This document shows, piece after piece, positions 56,779-64,000 of a stretch of 64,000 bases of DNA. The notes beneath the pieces were generated by a model that was not told where the DNA came from, did not search any database, and worked only from the letters and a program-made list of their open reading frames with translations. Each line of letters starts with the position of its first letter. Position 1 is the first letter of the stretch. The stretch comes from Salinimonas lutimaris (GTDB lineage Bacteria; Pseudomonadota; Gammaproteobacteria; Enterobacterales; Alteromonadaceae): positions 2,504,001 through 2,568,000 of the forward strand of contig NZ_CP036536.1 in the NCBI RefSeq assembly GCF_005222225.1, read 5' to 3'. The position numbers and the translations under genes are program-made.

Positions 56779-58002
56779 ATGAAGCCACTTACCTTACCAC
56801 CTCGCCTGCTGATGGGACCCGGCCCGATTAACTGTTATCCGCGGGTACTTAGCGCGATGTCTACCCAGTTGGTGGGACAGTATGATCCGGTCATGACCGC
56901 CTACATGAACGAAGTGATGGCACTGTACCGCCAGGTGTTTAACACTCAAAATCAGCAAACGCTGTTAATCGACGGCACATCCCGGGCCGGTATTGAAGCC
57001 GTGCTCGTCTCTGCAATTGAACCGGGTGATAAAGTACTGGTACCGGTTTTTGGCCGGTTTGGACACTTACTGGCAGAAATTGCTGAGCGCGCCGGCGCTA
57101 ATGTACATACTATCGAGGTGCCCTGGGGAGAAGTGTTCCAGCCTGAACAGATTGAACAGGCTATTCGTCAGGTGCAGCCCAAGCTATTAGCTGTGGTTCA
57201 GGGGGATACATCCACCACGATGCTCCAGCCGCTGGAGCATCTGGGAGAAATCTGCCGCCGCCACGATGTGCTGTTTTACTCTGATGCTACCGCCTCCATT
57301 GGCGGTAATCCGTTTGATACAGATGCCTGGCAACTGGATGCGGTATCCGTGGGGCTGCAAAAGTGTTTGGGCGGGCCCTCTGGCAGTGCCCCGGTGACCC
57401 TGAGCGAACGCTTTGTTGAAGTAGTACGCAAACGTCAGCATGTGGAAGCCGGTATCAAAGATGCACACCACCATGACGCGGCCGGTAGCCGTATTCGCTC
57501 GAATTATTTTGATTTGCCAATGATTATGGATTACTGGGGGGAAGAGCGGCTTAATCATCATACAGAGGCTGCAACCATGCTGTTTTGCGCCCGTGAGTGT
57601 GCGGTGAATCTGCTTGAAGAAGGCCAGCAGGCGGTCATTGCTCGCCATCAGCATGCCGGCAATGCCATGCTCGGTGGTATTCAGGCAATGGGACTGCAAC
57701 CGTTTGGCGATCTGAATCACAAGATGAACAACGTGGTGGGGGTAAATATTCCAGACCAGGTAGATGGCGAAGCAATTCGCCACACCCTACTGCACCGGTT
57801 TAACATTGAAATCGGAACCAGTTTTGGTCCGCTTAAAGGCAAAATCTGGCGAATCGGCACGATGGGCTATAACGCCCGTCAGGATGCTGTGCTGCATACC
57901 CTGCAATCGCTGGAAACCGTGCTGCGACAACAAGGTTTCGGTCTGGTTGCCGGGGCCGGTGTCGATGCCGCCCTGAAGATTTATGATGAGGCGGACCAAT
58001 GA
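56779..58002 (+). CDS. Class V aminotransferase, PucG-like (ureidoglycine-glyoxylate aminotransferase)
   Basis: 407 residues, PLP fold type I class V. PLP lysine is Lys195 in VGLQKCLGGPSG. N-terminal GPGPINCYPRVLSAMSTQLVG and TSRAGIEAVL are in the pattern of PucG rather than plain alanine-glyoxylate aminotransferase. PucG transfers the amino group of (S)-ureidoglycine to glyoxylate, giving oxalurate and glycine. Overlap of its stop with the next start (ATGA) couples it to the allantoate amidohydrolase homologue, which would make the substrate. Assignment rests on motif resemblance and context. Confidence 0.82.
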   Translation: MKPLTLPPRLLMGPGPINCYPRVLSAMSTQLVGQYDPVMTAYMNEVMALYRQVFNTQNQQTLLIDGTSRAGIEAVLVSAIEPGDKVLVPVFGRFGHLLAEIAERAGANVHTIEVPWGEVFQPEQIEQAIRQVQPKLLAVVQGDTSTTMLQPLEHLGEICRRHDVLFYSDATASIGGNPFDTDAWQLDAVSVGLQKCLGGPSGSAPVTLSERFVEVVRKRQHVEAGIKDAHHHDAAGSRIRSNYFDLPMIMDYWGEERLNHHTEAATMLFCARECAVNLLEEGQQAVIARHQHAGNAMLGGIQAMGLQPFGDLNHKMNNVVGVNIPDQVDGEAIRHTLLHRFNIEIGTSFGPLKGKIWRIGTMGYNARQDAVLHTLQSLETVLRQQGFGLVAGAGVDAALKIYDEADQ

Positions 58003-59246
58003 TGTCATTTGCACAGGCTGCCAGTCTGGTTATGCACCGTTTGCAGGAACTGGGGCAGGTCAGCCAGTCTGATATCCATCTGGACCGCCGCTACCTGACC
58101 GAGGAACACCGCCAGGCCAATACTCTGGTAGCCGACTGGATGAGCGATGCGGGTATGCAGCACTGGCAGGATGCCGCGGGCAATCTGTGGGGCCGTCTGG
58201 CAGCAGATACTCCTTCTGCGCCACGACTGATTATGGGCAGCCACCTCGATACTGTCCCTAATGGTGGAAAATACGACGGCATGCTGGGTGTTCTGGCGCC
58301 GGTGACTCTTGCGGCTATGTGTCGTGAAACAGGGCTGAAGCTGCCGTTTCATCTGGATGTGGTTGGTTTTGGTGACGAAGAAGGTACCCGTTTTGGCTCC
58401 ACCCTGCTGGGCAGCCGCGCCCTGACCGGCAACTGGCCCGCGCAGTGGGCCGGACTGACAGATGAAAACGGGATCAGCCTGGCGCAGGCCATGGCCGCGT
58501 TTGGGCTGGACTTTCATCAGGTTAGCAAAGCAGCTATCGACCCGCAGACGGTAATGGGTTATATCGAGCTGCATATCGAACAGGGACCGGTGCTTGAGCA
58601 TAATCATCTGCCGGTAGGCGTGGTGACCGGTATTGCCGGTGCCCGGCGTCTTGAGGTGACGGTGACCGGGTTTGCAGGCCATGCCGGTACCGTACCGATG
58701 CCAATGCGTCAGGACAGTCTGGCTGCGGCCAGCGAAATGATCCTGCTGGTTGAGCAACTGGCACATGCCCAGGATTTAGTCGCCACGGTAGGCCGCATCG
58801 AGAATCGTCCCAACGGGGTGAATGTCATCGCAGGTAAAACGGTATTTTCGATAGATATCCGCAGCGAAGATGATGAGCACCGCGATCAGGTTCTGGAACA
58901 GATTCTGCAAGGAATCAGTGATATCGCTTGTCGCCGCAATGTACAGGTTGAACATAAACAAACCCACAGCGCACCGGCGGTAAAATGCGCTCAGGCGTTT
59001 CAGGATATCCTCAGTACGGCCATAGTGCAAAGTGGTTACGCGCCGCTTAGCCTGCCTTCCGGAGCCGGTCATGATGCGATGGCCATGGCACAGATTTGCC
59101 CGGTAGCCATGCTGTTTACCCGCTGTGAAAAAGGAATTAGTCATCACCCGGGGGAAGCCATTATTACTGAAGATATTGAAGCCAGTCTGCGCGTATTGTT
59201 CGAAACCATCAAACAACTGGCAACCACGGTCGATGCCAAGGAGTAA
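57999..59246 (+). CDS. M20-family allantoate amidohydrolase-like hydrolase
   Basis: 415 residues, Zn- or Mn-dependent M20/M28 amidohydrolase (AllC / HpxK / hydantoinase group). Metal ligands: GSHLDTVPNGGKYDG, GDEEGTRFG (Glu base) and SGAGHDAMAMA, plus LHIEQGP and the terminal GISHHPGE. It should remove ammonia and carbon dioxide from allantoate to ureidoglycine, or act on an N-carbamoyl amino acid; placement next to the PucG-like gene favours allantoate. A tandem ATGATG start; the first overlaps the previous stop. Confidence 0.85.
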   Translation: MMSFAQAASLVMHRLQELGQVSQSDIHLDRRYLTEEHRQANTLVADWMSDAGMQHWQDAAGNLWGRLAADTPSAPRLIMGSHLDTVPNGGKYDGMLGVLAPVTLAAMCRETGLKLPFHLDVVGFGDEEGTRFGSTLLGSRALTGNWPAQWAGLTDENGISLAQAMAAFGLDFHQVSKAAIDPQTVMGYIELHIEQGPVLEHNHLPVGVVTGIAGARRLEVTVTGFAGHAGTVPMPMRQDSLAAASEMILLVEQLAHAQDLVATVGRIENRPNGVNVIAGKTVFSIDIRSEDDEHRDQVLEQILQGISDIACRRNVQVEHKQTHSAPAVKCAQAFQDILSTAIVQSGYAPLSLPSGAGHDAMAMAQICPVAMLFTRCEKGISHHPGEAIITEDIEASLRVLFETIKQLATTVDAKE

Positions 59247-59249
59247 ACT

Positions 59250-59630
59250 GTGATCATTACCCGCATATACAATGACGAACAGGGAAAAAGCCATTTTGGG
59301 GAGATAGACATTCCACTGGCAGACGGTGGTCCGATTGGTTTGTTGTCTGAAAAGTACGGCGCCGGCGCTGTGATTTTTCGCGAAACGCCCGCTGACTATG
59401 ATTTTAAATGGCACCCTGCCCCCGCCCGTCAGTTGTTGTTTATTTTAAAAGGCCGGGCAGAATTTACGGTTTCAGGAGGAGAGCGACGAGTGTTTGGCAC
59501 CGGCGATGTTCTGCTGCTTGAAGACACTGAAGGTGAAGGCCATTGCAGTAAGGCGTTATACAACGAAGTACGCCATTCTATTTTTGTCACACTCAAAGAT
59601 GAGGTTAGCTTTAACGCTGCTGCTGCCTGA
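59250..59630 (+). CDS. Small single-cupin protein
   Basis: 126 residues, one cupin barrel (FKWHPAPARQLLFILKGRAEFTVSGG, then GDVLLLEDTEGEGH). Metal-binding His/Glu of classic cupins are only partly present. GTG start at 59250 is preceded by AAGGAG five bases away. As the last gene of the ureide operon it might be a pathway enzyme, for instance a ureidoglycine aminohydrolase relative, but it is much smaller than UGlyAH (one cupin rather than two). Followed by a terminator. Confidence 0.72.
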   Translation: MIITRIYNDEQGKSHFGEIDIPLADGGPIGLLSEKYGAGAVIFRETPADYDFKWHPAPARQLLFILKGRAEFTVSGGERRVFGTGDVLLLEDTEGEGHCSKALYNEVRHSIFVTLKDEVSFNAAAA

Positions 59631-59658
59631 CACTATAACGTTATTTTTATTGCCAGAT

Positions 59659-59683
59659 AGCCCGCTTACAGAGCGGGCTTTTT
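59659..59683 (+). terminator. Terminator of the amidase-to-cupin operon
   Basis: Perfect 8-bp stem AGCCCGCT / AGCGGGCT, TACAG loop, followed by TTTTT. Ends the 53155-59630 unit. Confidence 0.88.
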
Positions 59684-59832
59684 AGTTCACAACCTTTTCT
59701 GCCTGCCTATTGGCTGCTCTTTAATTGGGCAACACTCCCTGTGATTGTGCAACAAAACATCGCACACACTGTTAAACACAGCGTGAATCTTAAAAAACGT
59801 TGTTTTTCATAATCTTAAAAATAATCAAAGAA

Positions 59833-59848
59833 TTGACCATATGGTCAG
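59833..59848. promoter_or_regulatory. RutR-type operator upstream of the adenosine deaminase gene
   Basis: TTGACCATATGGTCAG matches the RutR consensus TTGACCAnnTGGTCAA in 13 of 14 fixed positions and contains a perfect 14-bp palindrome (59834-59847). It is 40 bases before the TTG start of the deaminase. RutR, a TetR-family sensor of uracil and thymine, controls pyrimidine and some purine genes in E. coli. No TetR gene is in the window. Consensus is from memory. Confidence 0.68.
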
Positions 59849-59887
59849 ATAGTTGCAATTCCCTGATAGACCGATCAGGAGATTGCA

Positions 59888-61333
59888 TTGCGTACCCTTA
59901 TTTTATTACTGACATTATTAGCCGGCTTTCCTTTCGCCCCTGCAAACAGTGCCGAGGGCATGCAGCAATGGTTTCGTCAGTTTCGTCAACAGGCCTCACC
60001 CGCCCAGCTATATGCGTTTTTGCACGCTATGCCAAAAGGCGGCGATATTCATCACCACCTGACCGGGGCTGGATTCAGTCAGTGGTGGTGGGACATCGCC
60101 ACCGATCCTGACAACAACGGCGGTTACCATTATTTCACCAGAGTTCGTCCTTCACTGTGTCATGGCTATGGCACTAACGCCTTTGGCCCAGCTCCTGACT
60201 GGCTGATGTTTCATACTCTGTCAGCGTTTTCCTATCAGCAATTAACCGATTGCGAAAAACAACAATATCGCGCACTGGATACGCTCACCGGCGAGCAAAA
60301 ATCTGCATTTTTAAACAGTATCCGGCTGGATAAACCTCACGAGGGACGCGATGAGTTTTTTCAGACCCACTGGCAACGTTTGGGCGATATGTTGAAAAAC
60401 CCGCACATCCAGGCATTTTTGCTACTAAAAAATATGCAGGCGTATGCCGGTGAGCAGGTTCAGTACCTGGAGACTCAGGTCAACGTTATGGGGATGCGCT
60501 ATCCCGACGGCACACCCTATGCGCCAGACGATGCGCTGGATGTATTTGAGCAGATGTTGGCCAGTGAAGCGGCCCTTAACACCGGCGTAGAAGTGCGTTT
60601 TCAGTATGCCCTGCTGCGCTTTTTGCCCCACGCCGAGCAGGAGCTGGAGAAGATCTGGGCATTTGTGGACAGGCACAGAGACCGGTATGTCGGGATTAAT
60701 TTTGTCGGCCGAGAAGATAATGACAAAGGCTATCCGCAGCGTTTTCTCTCCACCCTGCGCGCGCTTCGCGCCCGCTACCCGCAGATTGCGCTAAGCATCC
60801 ATGCCGGTGAGTCCGACGAGCCAAATCAGCATATTAAAGACACCCTGCTATTGGGCGCTGATCGTATCGGGCATGGCTTCAATCTTATTCACGATCCCGA
60901 CACTCTGCTCTTGATGCGGCACAATCACTATCTGATTGAAATCAACCTTATCTCCAACTTCCTGCTTGAATACACCGCGCATCTGGATGATCACCCTTTT
61001 CCTGAATATCTGCGCACAGGGGTCCCCGTTACCCTGTCTACCGATGACAGAGGAATGTGGAGCAGCAATCTGACCGATGAATACTTTCTGGCGGTCACTC
61101 ACTTTAATCTTTCCTGGAATGAACTGGTACAGCTTAACCGCAACGCCATTCAATACAGTTTTCTCCCCTATTCAGTCAAATCAACGCTGACTGAAAGGTT
61201 CGGCCAGAAAACCGTTTTATTTGTTCAGCAGCGCCTGGCCGGCAACGCTTTACCTGCCGTGCCATCTTTTCATCAGTTTATCTGTGGCTATGCACCTAAA
61301 GTGTGCAAACCCACGCAAGGAGCGCATTTATGA
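59888..61333 (+). CDS. Secreted adenosine deaminase-family protein
   Basis: 481 residues with an N-terminal signal peptide (LILLLTLLAGFPFAPANSA). Metal-dependent deaminase motifs: the HxH of GGDIHHH (His55, His57), the SIHAGES glutamate, DRIGHGF and STDDRGMW. Adenosine deaminase and the ADGF/ADA2 group share these; the exported form recalls ADGF-like enzymes that convert extracellular adenosine to inosine. TTG start at 59888 with AGGAG seven bases upstream. A hairpin CCTGAT/ATCAGG (59862-59867 with 59874-59879) covers part of that site. It overlaps the permease gene (ATGA). Confidence 0.88.
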   Translation: MRTLILLLTLLAGFPFAPANSAEGMQQWFRQFRQQASPAQLYAFLHAMPKGGDIHHHLTGAGFSQWWWDIATDPDNNGGYHYFTRVRPSLCHGYGTNAFGPAPDWLMFHTLSAFSYQQLTDCEKQQYRALDTLTGEQKSAFLNSIRLDKPHEGRDEFFQTHWQRLGDMLKNPHIQAFLLLKNMQAYAGEQVQYLETQVNVMGMRYPDGTPYAPDDALDVFEQMLASEAALNTGVEVRFQYALLRFLPHAEQELEKIWAFVDRHRDRYVGINFVGREDNDKGYPQRFLSTLRALRARYPQIALSIHAGESDEPNQHIKDTLLLGADRIGHGFNLIHDPDTLLLMRHNHYLIEINLISNFLLEYTAHLDDHPFPEYLRTGVPVTLSTDDRGMWSSNLTDEYFLAVTHFNLSWNELVQLNRNAIQYSFLPYSVKSTLTERFGQKTVLFVQQRLAGNALPAVPSFHQFICGYAPKVCKPTQGAHL

Positions 61334-62781
61334 GTCAGCCTGACGAATTATTATTTGGTCTGCATGATAACCCACCGCTATCCACCAGTCTGGTCGCCGC
61401 TTTTCAGCATCTTTTGGCCAGTTTTATTGCTGTGGTAACCCCTACCCTGATTATTTGCGGCGCGTTATCACTGGAATCCTATATGCCCTATCTGGTCAGC
61501 ATGGCGTTATTTTCCAGCGGCATTGGTACCTATATACAAACCCGCCGAATCGGCCCGGTTGGCAGTGGCCTGGTGGCTATTCAGGGAACCAGTTTTGCCT
61601 TTATCGCCGCCCTGTTGGCTGCCGGTACCGCCGTACGTGCTCGCGGCGGCAATGATGATGACATACTGGCAATGATGTTTGGTATTTCGCTGTTTGGCGC
61701 ACTGGTAGAGGTCTTTTTAAGCCAGTGTCTGCACTGGGTCAGACGCATCATTACTCCTTTAACCAGCGGCATAGTGATCACCGCGATTGGTTTGTCACTA
61801 ATCAAAGTGGGGATGACCGATCTGGCCGGCGGTTTTCATGCCAGTGATATGGGCAGCACCACCAATATGTTACTGGGCCTGGCAGTACTGTTCACTATTA
61901 TCTTTCTCAATGCCTGCCACTCACGGTGGCTGCGACTGACTTCCATTATGACCGGCATGCTGGCAGGCACACTGTTTGCGCTGTTTAACGGCATGATTAC
62001 CATGCCTGCCGGTGAGTCGTCGTGGCTGTCTTTTCCTGTGCCGTTTCGCTATGGACTAAGTTTTGACTGGGCGCTGTTTATTCCGGTGGCGCTAATTTAT
62101 CTGTTCAGTGCTATTGAAACCGCCGGCGATTTGACCGCTAACAGCCTGTTTTGTCGTGAACCGATTGATGGACCAGTATATATGCGGCGGCTCAAAGGCG
62201 GCATTCTGGCCGACGGGGTTAACTCTATGATTGCAGCCACTCTTAACAGTTTTCCTAACACCACGTTTGGTCAGAACAATGGGGTTATTCAGATGACCGG
62301 CATTGCCAGCCGAAAAGTGGGATATTGGGTAGCCGCTATGTTTTTGCTGCTAGGCTGTTTTCCGGTTATCGGTACCACCTTGCAGCTAATCCCCAAACCT
62401 GTGCTGGGCGGCGCCACACTCATGATGTTTTCTATGGTCACCGTGGGTGGAATAAAGATTCTGATGAGCACTGCGATGGACCGTCGCAGCAGCCTGATTA
62501 TTGCTTCATCATTAGGCCTTGGCATAGGGGTATTGCTGCAACCTGCCGCCACAACCGGTCTGCCTGACTGGTTAACAACCATTTTTGCCTCCCCCATTAC
62601 AGTGGCCGGTATTACCGCCATTTTTCTCGAATTATTACTGCCGTCAGCACCAGATAAGACGAATAAACAACACCTTGCGACAAAAGCCAGCACTAATGCA
62701 CCAGTTGCGAACAAAGAGGTTAAAAAGCCATCACCAAAGCACCAAGCTAGTGCAGCAAAAATTGAACGATCATTTTCTTAA
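61330..62781 (+). CDS. NCS2-family nucleobase permease
   Basis: 483 residues, nucleobase:cation symporter-2 fold with about 12-14 membrane segments. Signatures: GTSFAFIAALLAAG and FGQNNGVIQMTGIASRKVG, the latter the NCS2 motif next to the substrate site. Uracil, xanthine or urate are the possible substrates; coupling with a secreted adenosine deaminase suggests hypoxanthine or xanthine-type purine uptake. ATG 61330 follows AAGGAG. The last 50 residues are a Lys/Ala/Ser-rich cytoplasmic tail beyond the usual fold. Upstream in-frame codons from 61303 lie inside the deaminase gene. Confidence 0.9.
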   Translation: MSQPDELLFGLHDNPPLSTSLVAAFQHLLASFIAVVTPTLIICGALSLESYMPYLVSMALFSSGIGTYIQTRRIGPVGSGLVAIQGTSFAFIAALLAAGTAVRARGGNDDDILAMMFGISLFGALVEVFLSQCLHWVRRIITPLTSGIVITAIGLSLIKVGMTDLAGGFHASDMGSTTNMLLGLAVLFTIIFLNACHSRWLRLTSIMTGMLAGTLFALFNGMITMPAGESSWLSFPVPFRYGLSFDWALFIPVALIYLFSAIETAGDLTANSLFCREPIDGPVYMRRLKGGILADGVNSMIAATLNSFPNTTFGQNNGVIQMTGIASRKVGYWVAAMFLLLGCFPVIGTTLQLIPKPVLGGATLMMFSMVTVGGIKILMSTAMDRRSSLIIASSLGLGIGVLLQPAATTGLPDWLTTIFASPITVAGITAIFLELLLPSAPDKTNKQHLATKASTNAPVANKEVKKPSPKHQASAAKIERSFS

Positions 62782-62905
62782 CTTAATAAACTCTTTTTAA
62801 AAACATCAGCAAAGGAGATTTACAGCTATAGATCATAGAGTTACCAGCAAAATGTAAAAAAAATAATAGTAAATTTTATTGGCATTTTTTGTGCTAAGAG
62901 GCTGC

Positions 62906-62937
62906 TAGCCAGCGCGACTGACATCATTTGCTGGCTA
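62906..62937 (+). other. Inverted repeat in the TonB-receptor leader
   Basis: TAGCCAGC (62906-62913) and GCTGGCTA (62930-62937) are a perfect 8-bp inverted repeat with a 16-base spacer, 40 bases before the receptor ATG. It could fold in the leader RNA or bind a regulator; not assigned. The rest of 62782-62976 is AT-rich and shows no gene. Confidence 0.45.
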
Positions 62938-62976
62938 TCAGAGGTATCAAAAAAATAAAAAATTTTGAGGAATAAC

Positions 62977-64000
62977 ATGAAACACACACTCTTCAACGTG
63001 TCCCCCCTGGCGCGGGCTGTAACGCTCGGGATGTTGCTAAGTGCACCATCAATAGCTTATGCCCAGAACGAATCCGCTAATGTTCCGGATGATAGCGAAC
63101 TGGAAAAAATTGAAGTGCGCGGCTCTCTTGGCTCCCTACCGGGTCAGGATGTTGAAGCAGTATTTGGTTTCGGCAAATCAATTCTTGAAACACCCCGTTC
63201 TGCTTCCACTATTTCTGATGAGCAGATGGACCGTTTTAACGTATCAGACATTGATGAACTGGTCGCTTTTGCGCCGGGTACATTTACCCAGTCTTTCTTT
63301 GGCGTAGCCGGTTCACTGGATATTCGCGGCAATCCTGGCGAAACTTATTTTCGGGGTGTGAAGCGCCTGGATAACCCTGGTAACTACCCCACCCCGATTG
63401 GCGCGTCTAGCCGGGTTGATATTGTGCGCGGCCCTGCCTCACCTATCTATGGTCCGTCCAAAATCGGGGGGTATCTGAATTTTAACCCTAAATCCGCCCG
63501 GGCATCGTCAGGCCAGTACCTGGAAGCACCTGAAGGCGAACTGTCTTACACGCACGGTACATGGGATAAAAGTGTTATCACGGCTGAAGTTGGCGGTCCG
63601 GCCACGCTGGCCGGCAAGGAAATGGGTTACTATGTTTACGGTGAAGTAGAAAACTCTGGTAGTTATTATGACAACTCAGCGACCGACCAGTCGGTGCTGC
63701 AGGCTTCATTCAATATTGATATTACCGATAATCTGCGTCTTGAATTTGGTGGTATGTACCACAAATACGATGGCAACCAGGTAGCTGGCTGGAACCGCCT
63801 GACTCAGGAACTGGTAGACAACGGCACTTATATCACCGGTACTGCACAGCCGCTGGATACGGACGGCGACGGTTCTATTTCACATGAAGAATATGGTGAT
63901 GTGAACCTGGCAGGTGAAGGATTCTTCTATGTACCTGCTTCTTCTTTTACCGACGCTGATGCCACCGACCTGATGGCCCTGGAAAATGTAGGTACCACTA
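62977..64000 (+). CDS. TonB-dependent receptor, 3' end outside window
   Basis: 341 codons seen of an outer-membrane TonB-dependent receptor. Signal peptide (LGMLLSAPSIAYAQ), then a plug domain (SILETPRSASTISDEQMDRF, DIRGNPGETYFRGVKR, VDIVRGPASPIYGPSKIGG) and start of the barrel. The plug sequence is typical of siderophore- or nutrient-type receptors with FRGVKR-like motifs. Residues 294-305 match an EF-hand loop (D-T-D-G-D-G-S-I-S-H-E-E). Given the upstream purine-uptake genes, a nucleoside or purine cargo is possible; iron uptake is equally usual for the family. The frame is open at the right edge. Confidence 0.9.
   Translation, partial: MKHTLFNVSPLARAVTLGMLLSAPSIAYAQNESANVPDDSELEKIEVRGSLGSLPGQDVEAVFGFGKSILETPRSASTISDEQMDRFNVSDIDELVAFAPGTFTQSFFGVAGSLDIRGNPGETYFRGVKRLDNPGNYPTPIGASSRVDIVRGPASPIYGPSKIGGYLNFNPKSARASSGQYLEAPEGELSYTHGTWDKSVITAEVGGPATLAGKEMGYYVYGEVENSGSYYDNSATDQSVLQASFNIDITDNLRLEFGGMYHKYDGNQVAGWNRLTQELVDNGTYITGTAQPLDTDGDGSISHEEYGDVNLAGEGFFYVPASSFTDADATDLMALENVGTT

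Overview
This 64 kb window is a chromosomal segment of a marine-type gammaproteobacterium, most likely an Alteromonadales member (Alteromonas or a close relative). The evidence is the thrS-infC-rpmI-rplT-pheS-pheT-ihfA block in its usual gammaproteobacterial order, the mfd-csiV pair, families common in Alteromonadales (DUF3080, DUF2750, CsiV) and a TonB-dependent receptor. Base composition is close to even. I saw no rRNA, no convincing tRNA, no CRISPR array and no prophage. The assignment is inferred from gene content; no species search was possible.

Layout. 1-9 kb: a nucleoside hydrolase cut by the left edge, glgC, an alpha/beta hydrolase, a thioesterase, an HDOD protein, a glycosyltransferase, a SufE/CsdE-DUF2750 pair and two uncharacterised genes. 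9-15 kb: a light-signalling module made of a bacteriophytochrome HWE kinase with a receiver, a receiver-PAS-GGDEF-EAL protein and a divergent heme oxygenase that would supply the biliverdin chromophore. 15-24 kb: xthA, a phosphoribosyltransferase, a LolC/E-type permease without its ATPase, a PilZ protein, mfd and csiV. 24-25.5 kb: a REP-associated tyrosine transposase (RAYT) gene flanked by inverted clusters of a 10-bp motif, GGACAGTCAC. 25.6-31 kb: a DASS permease, nagZ, a penicillin-acylase-family hydrolase and ybaK. 30.8-33.4 kb: a sulfur module (two YeeE/YedE half-proteins plus a BigR/SqrR-like ArsR repressor with a perfect 15-bp inverted-repeat operator) beside divergent arsH and arsC. 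33-36.6 kb: an SDR, a BCCT transporter and a membrane-anchored protein of unknown function. 36.7-44 kb: the translation and IHF block, with infC starting at AUU. 44-52.6 kb: a fructosamine kinase, a pteridine reductase, a DUF3080 lipoprotein, MscS, a CPBP protease, an S9-peptidase-like lipoprotein, an RpiR regulator and DUF924. 53-64 kb: a purine/ureide catabolic and uptake region.

The most unusual element is the GGACAGTCAC family. It flanks the RAYT gene in inverted orientation, occurs in frame inside csiV as part of a 36-bp duplication, and forms a 12-copy, exactly 27-bp-periodic array (with a 135-bp higher-order period) between an S9-peptidase gene and a divergent RpiR gene. Where it is translated it reads Gly-Gln-Ser in both proteins. 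This looks like a RAYT/REP system whose repeats behave as frame-neutral minisatellites.

The right-hand region reads as a pathway: an allantoate amidohydrolase (M20) makes ureidoglycine, a PucG-like aminotransferase makes oxalurate, an amidase and a cytoplasmic GGT homologue resembling oxamate amidohydrolase (HpxW) could finish to oxalate, and a TSUP permease is embedded in the operon. It is followed by a secreted adenosine deaminase coupled to an NCS2 base permease, behind a near-perfect match to the RutR operator consensus, and then by a TonB-dependent receptor cut by the right edge. An RpiR regulator upstream and an inverted repeat before the amidase suggest local control.
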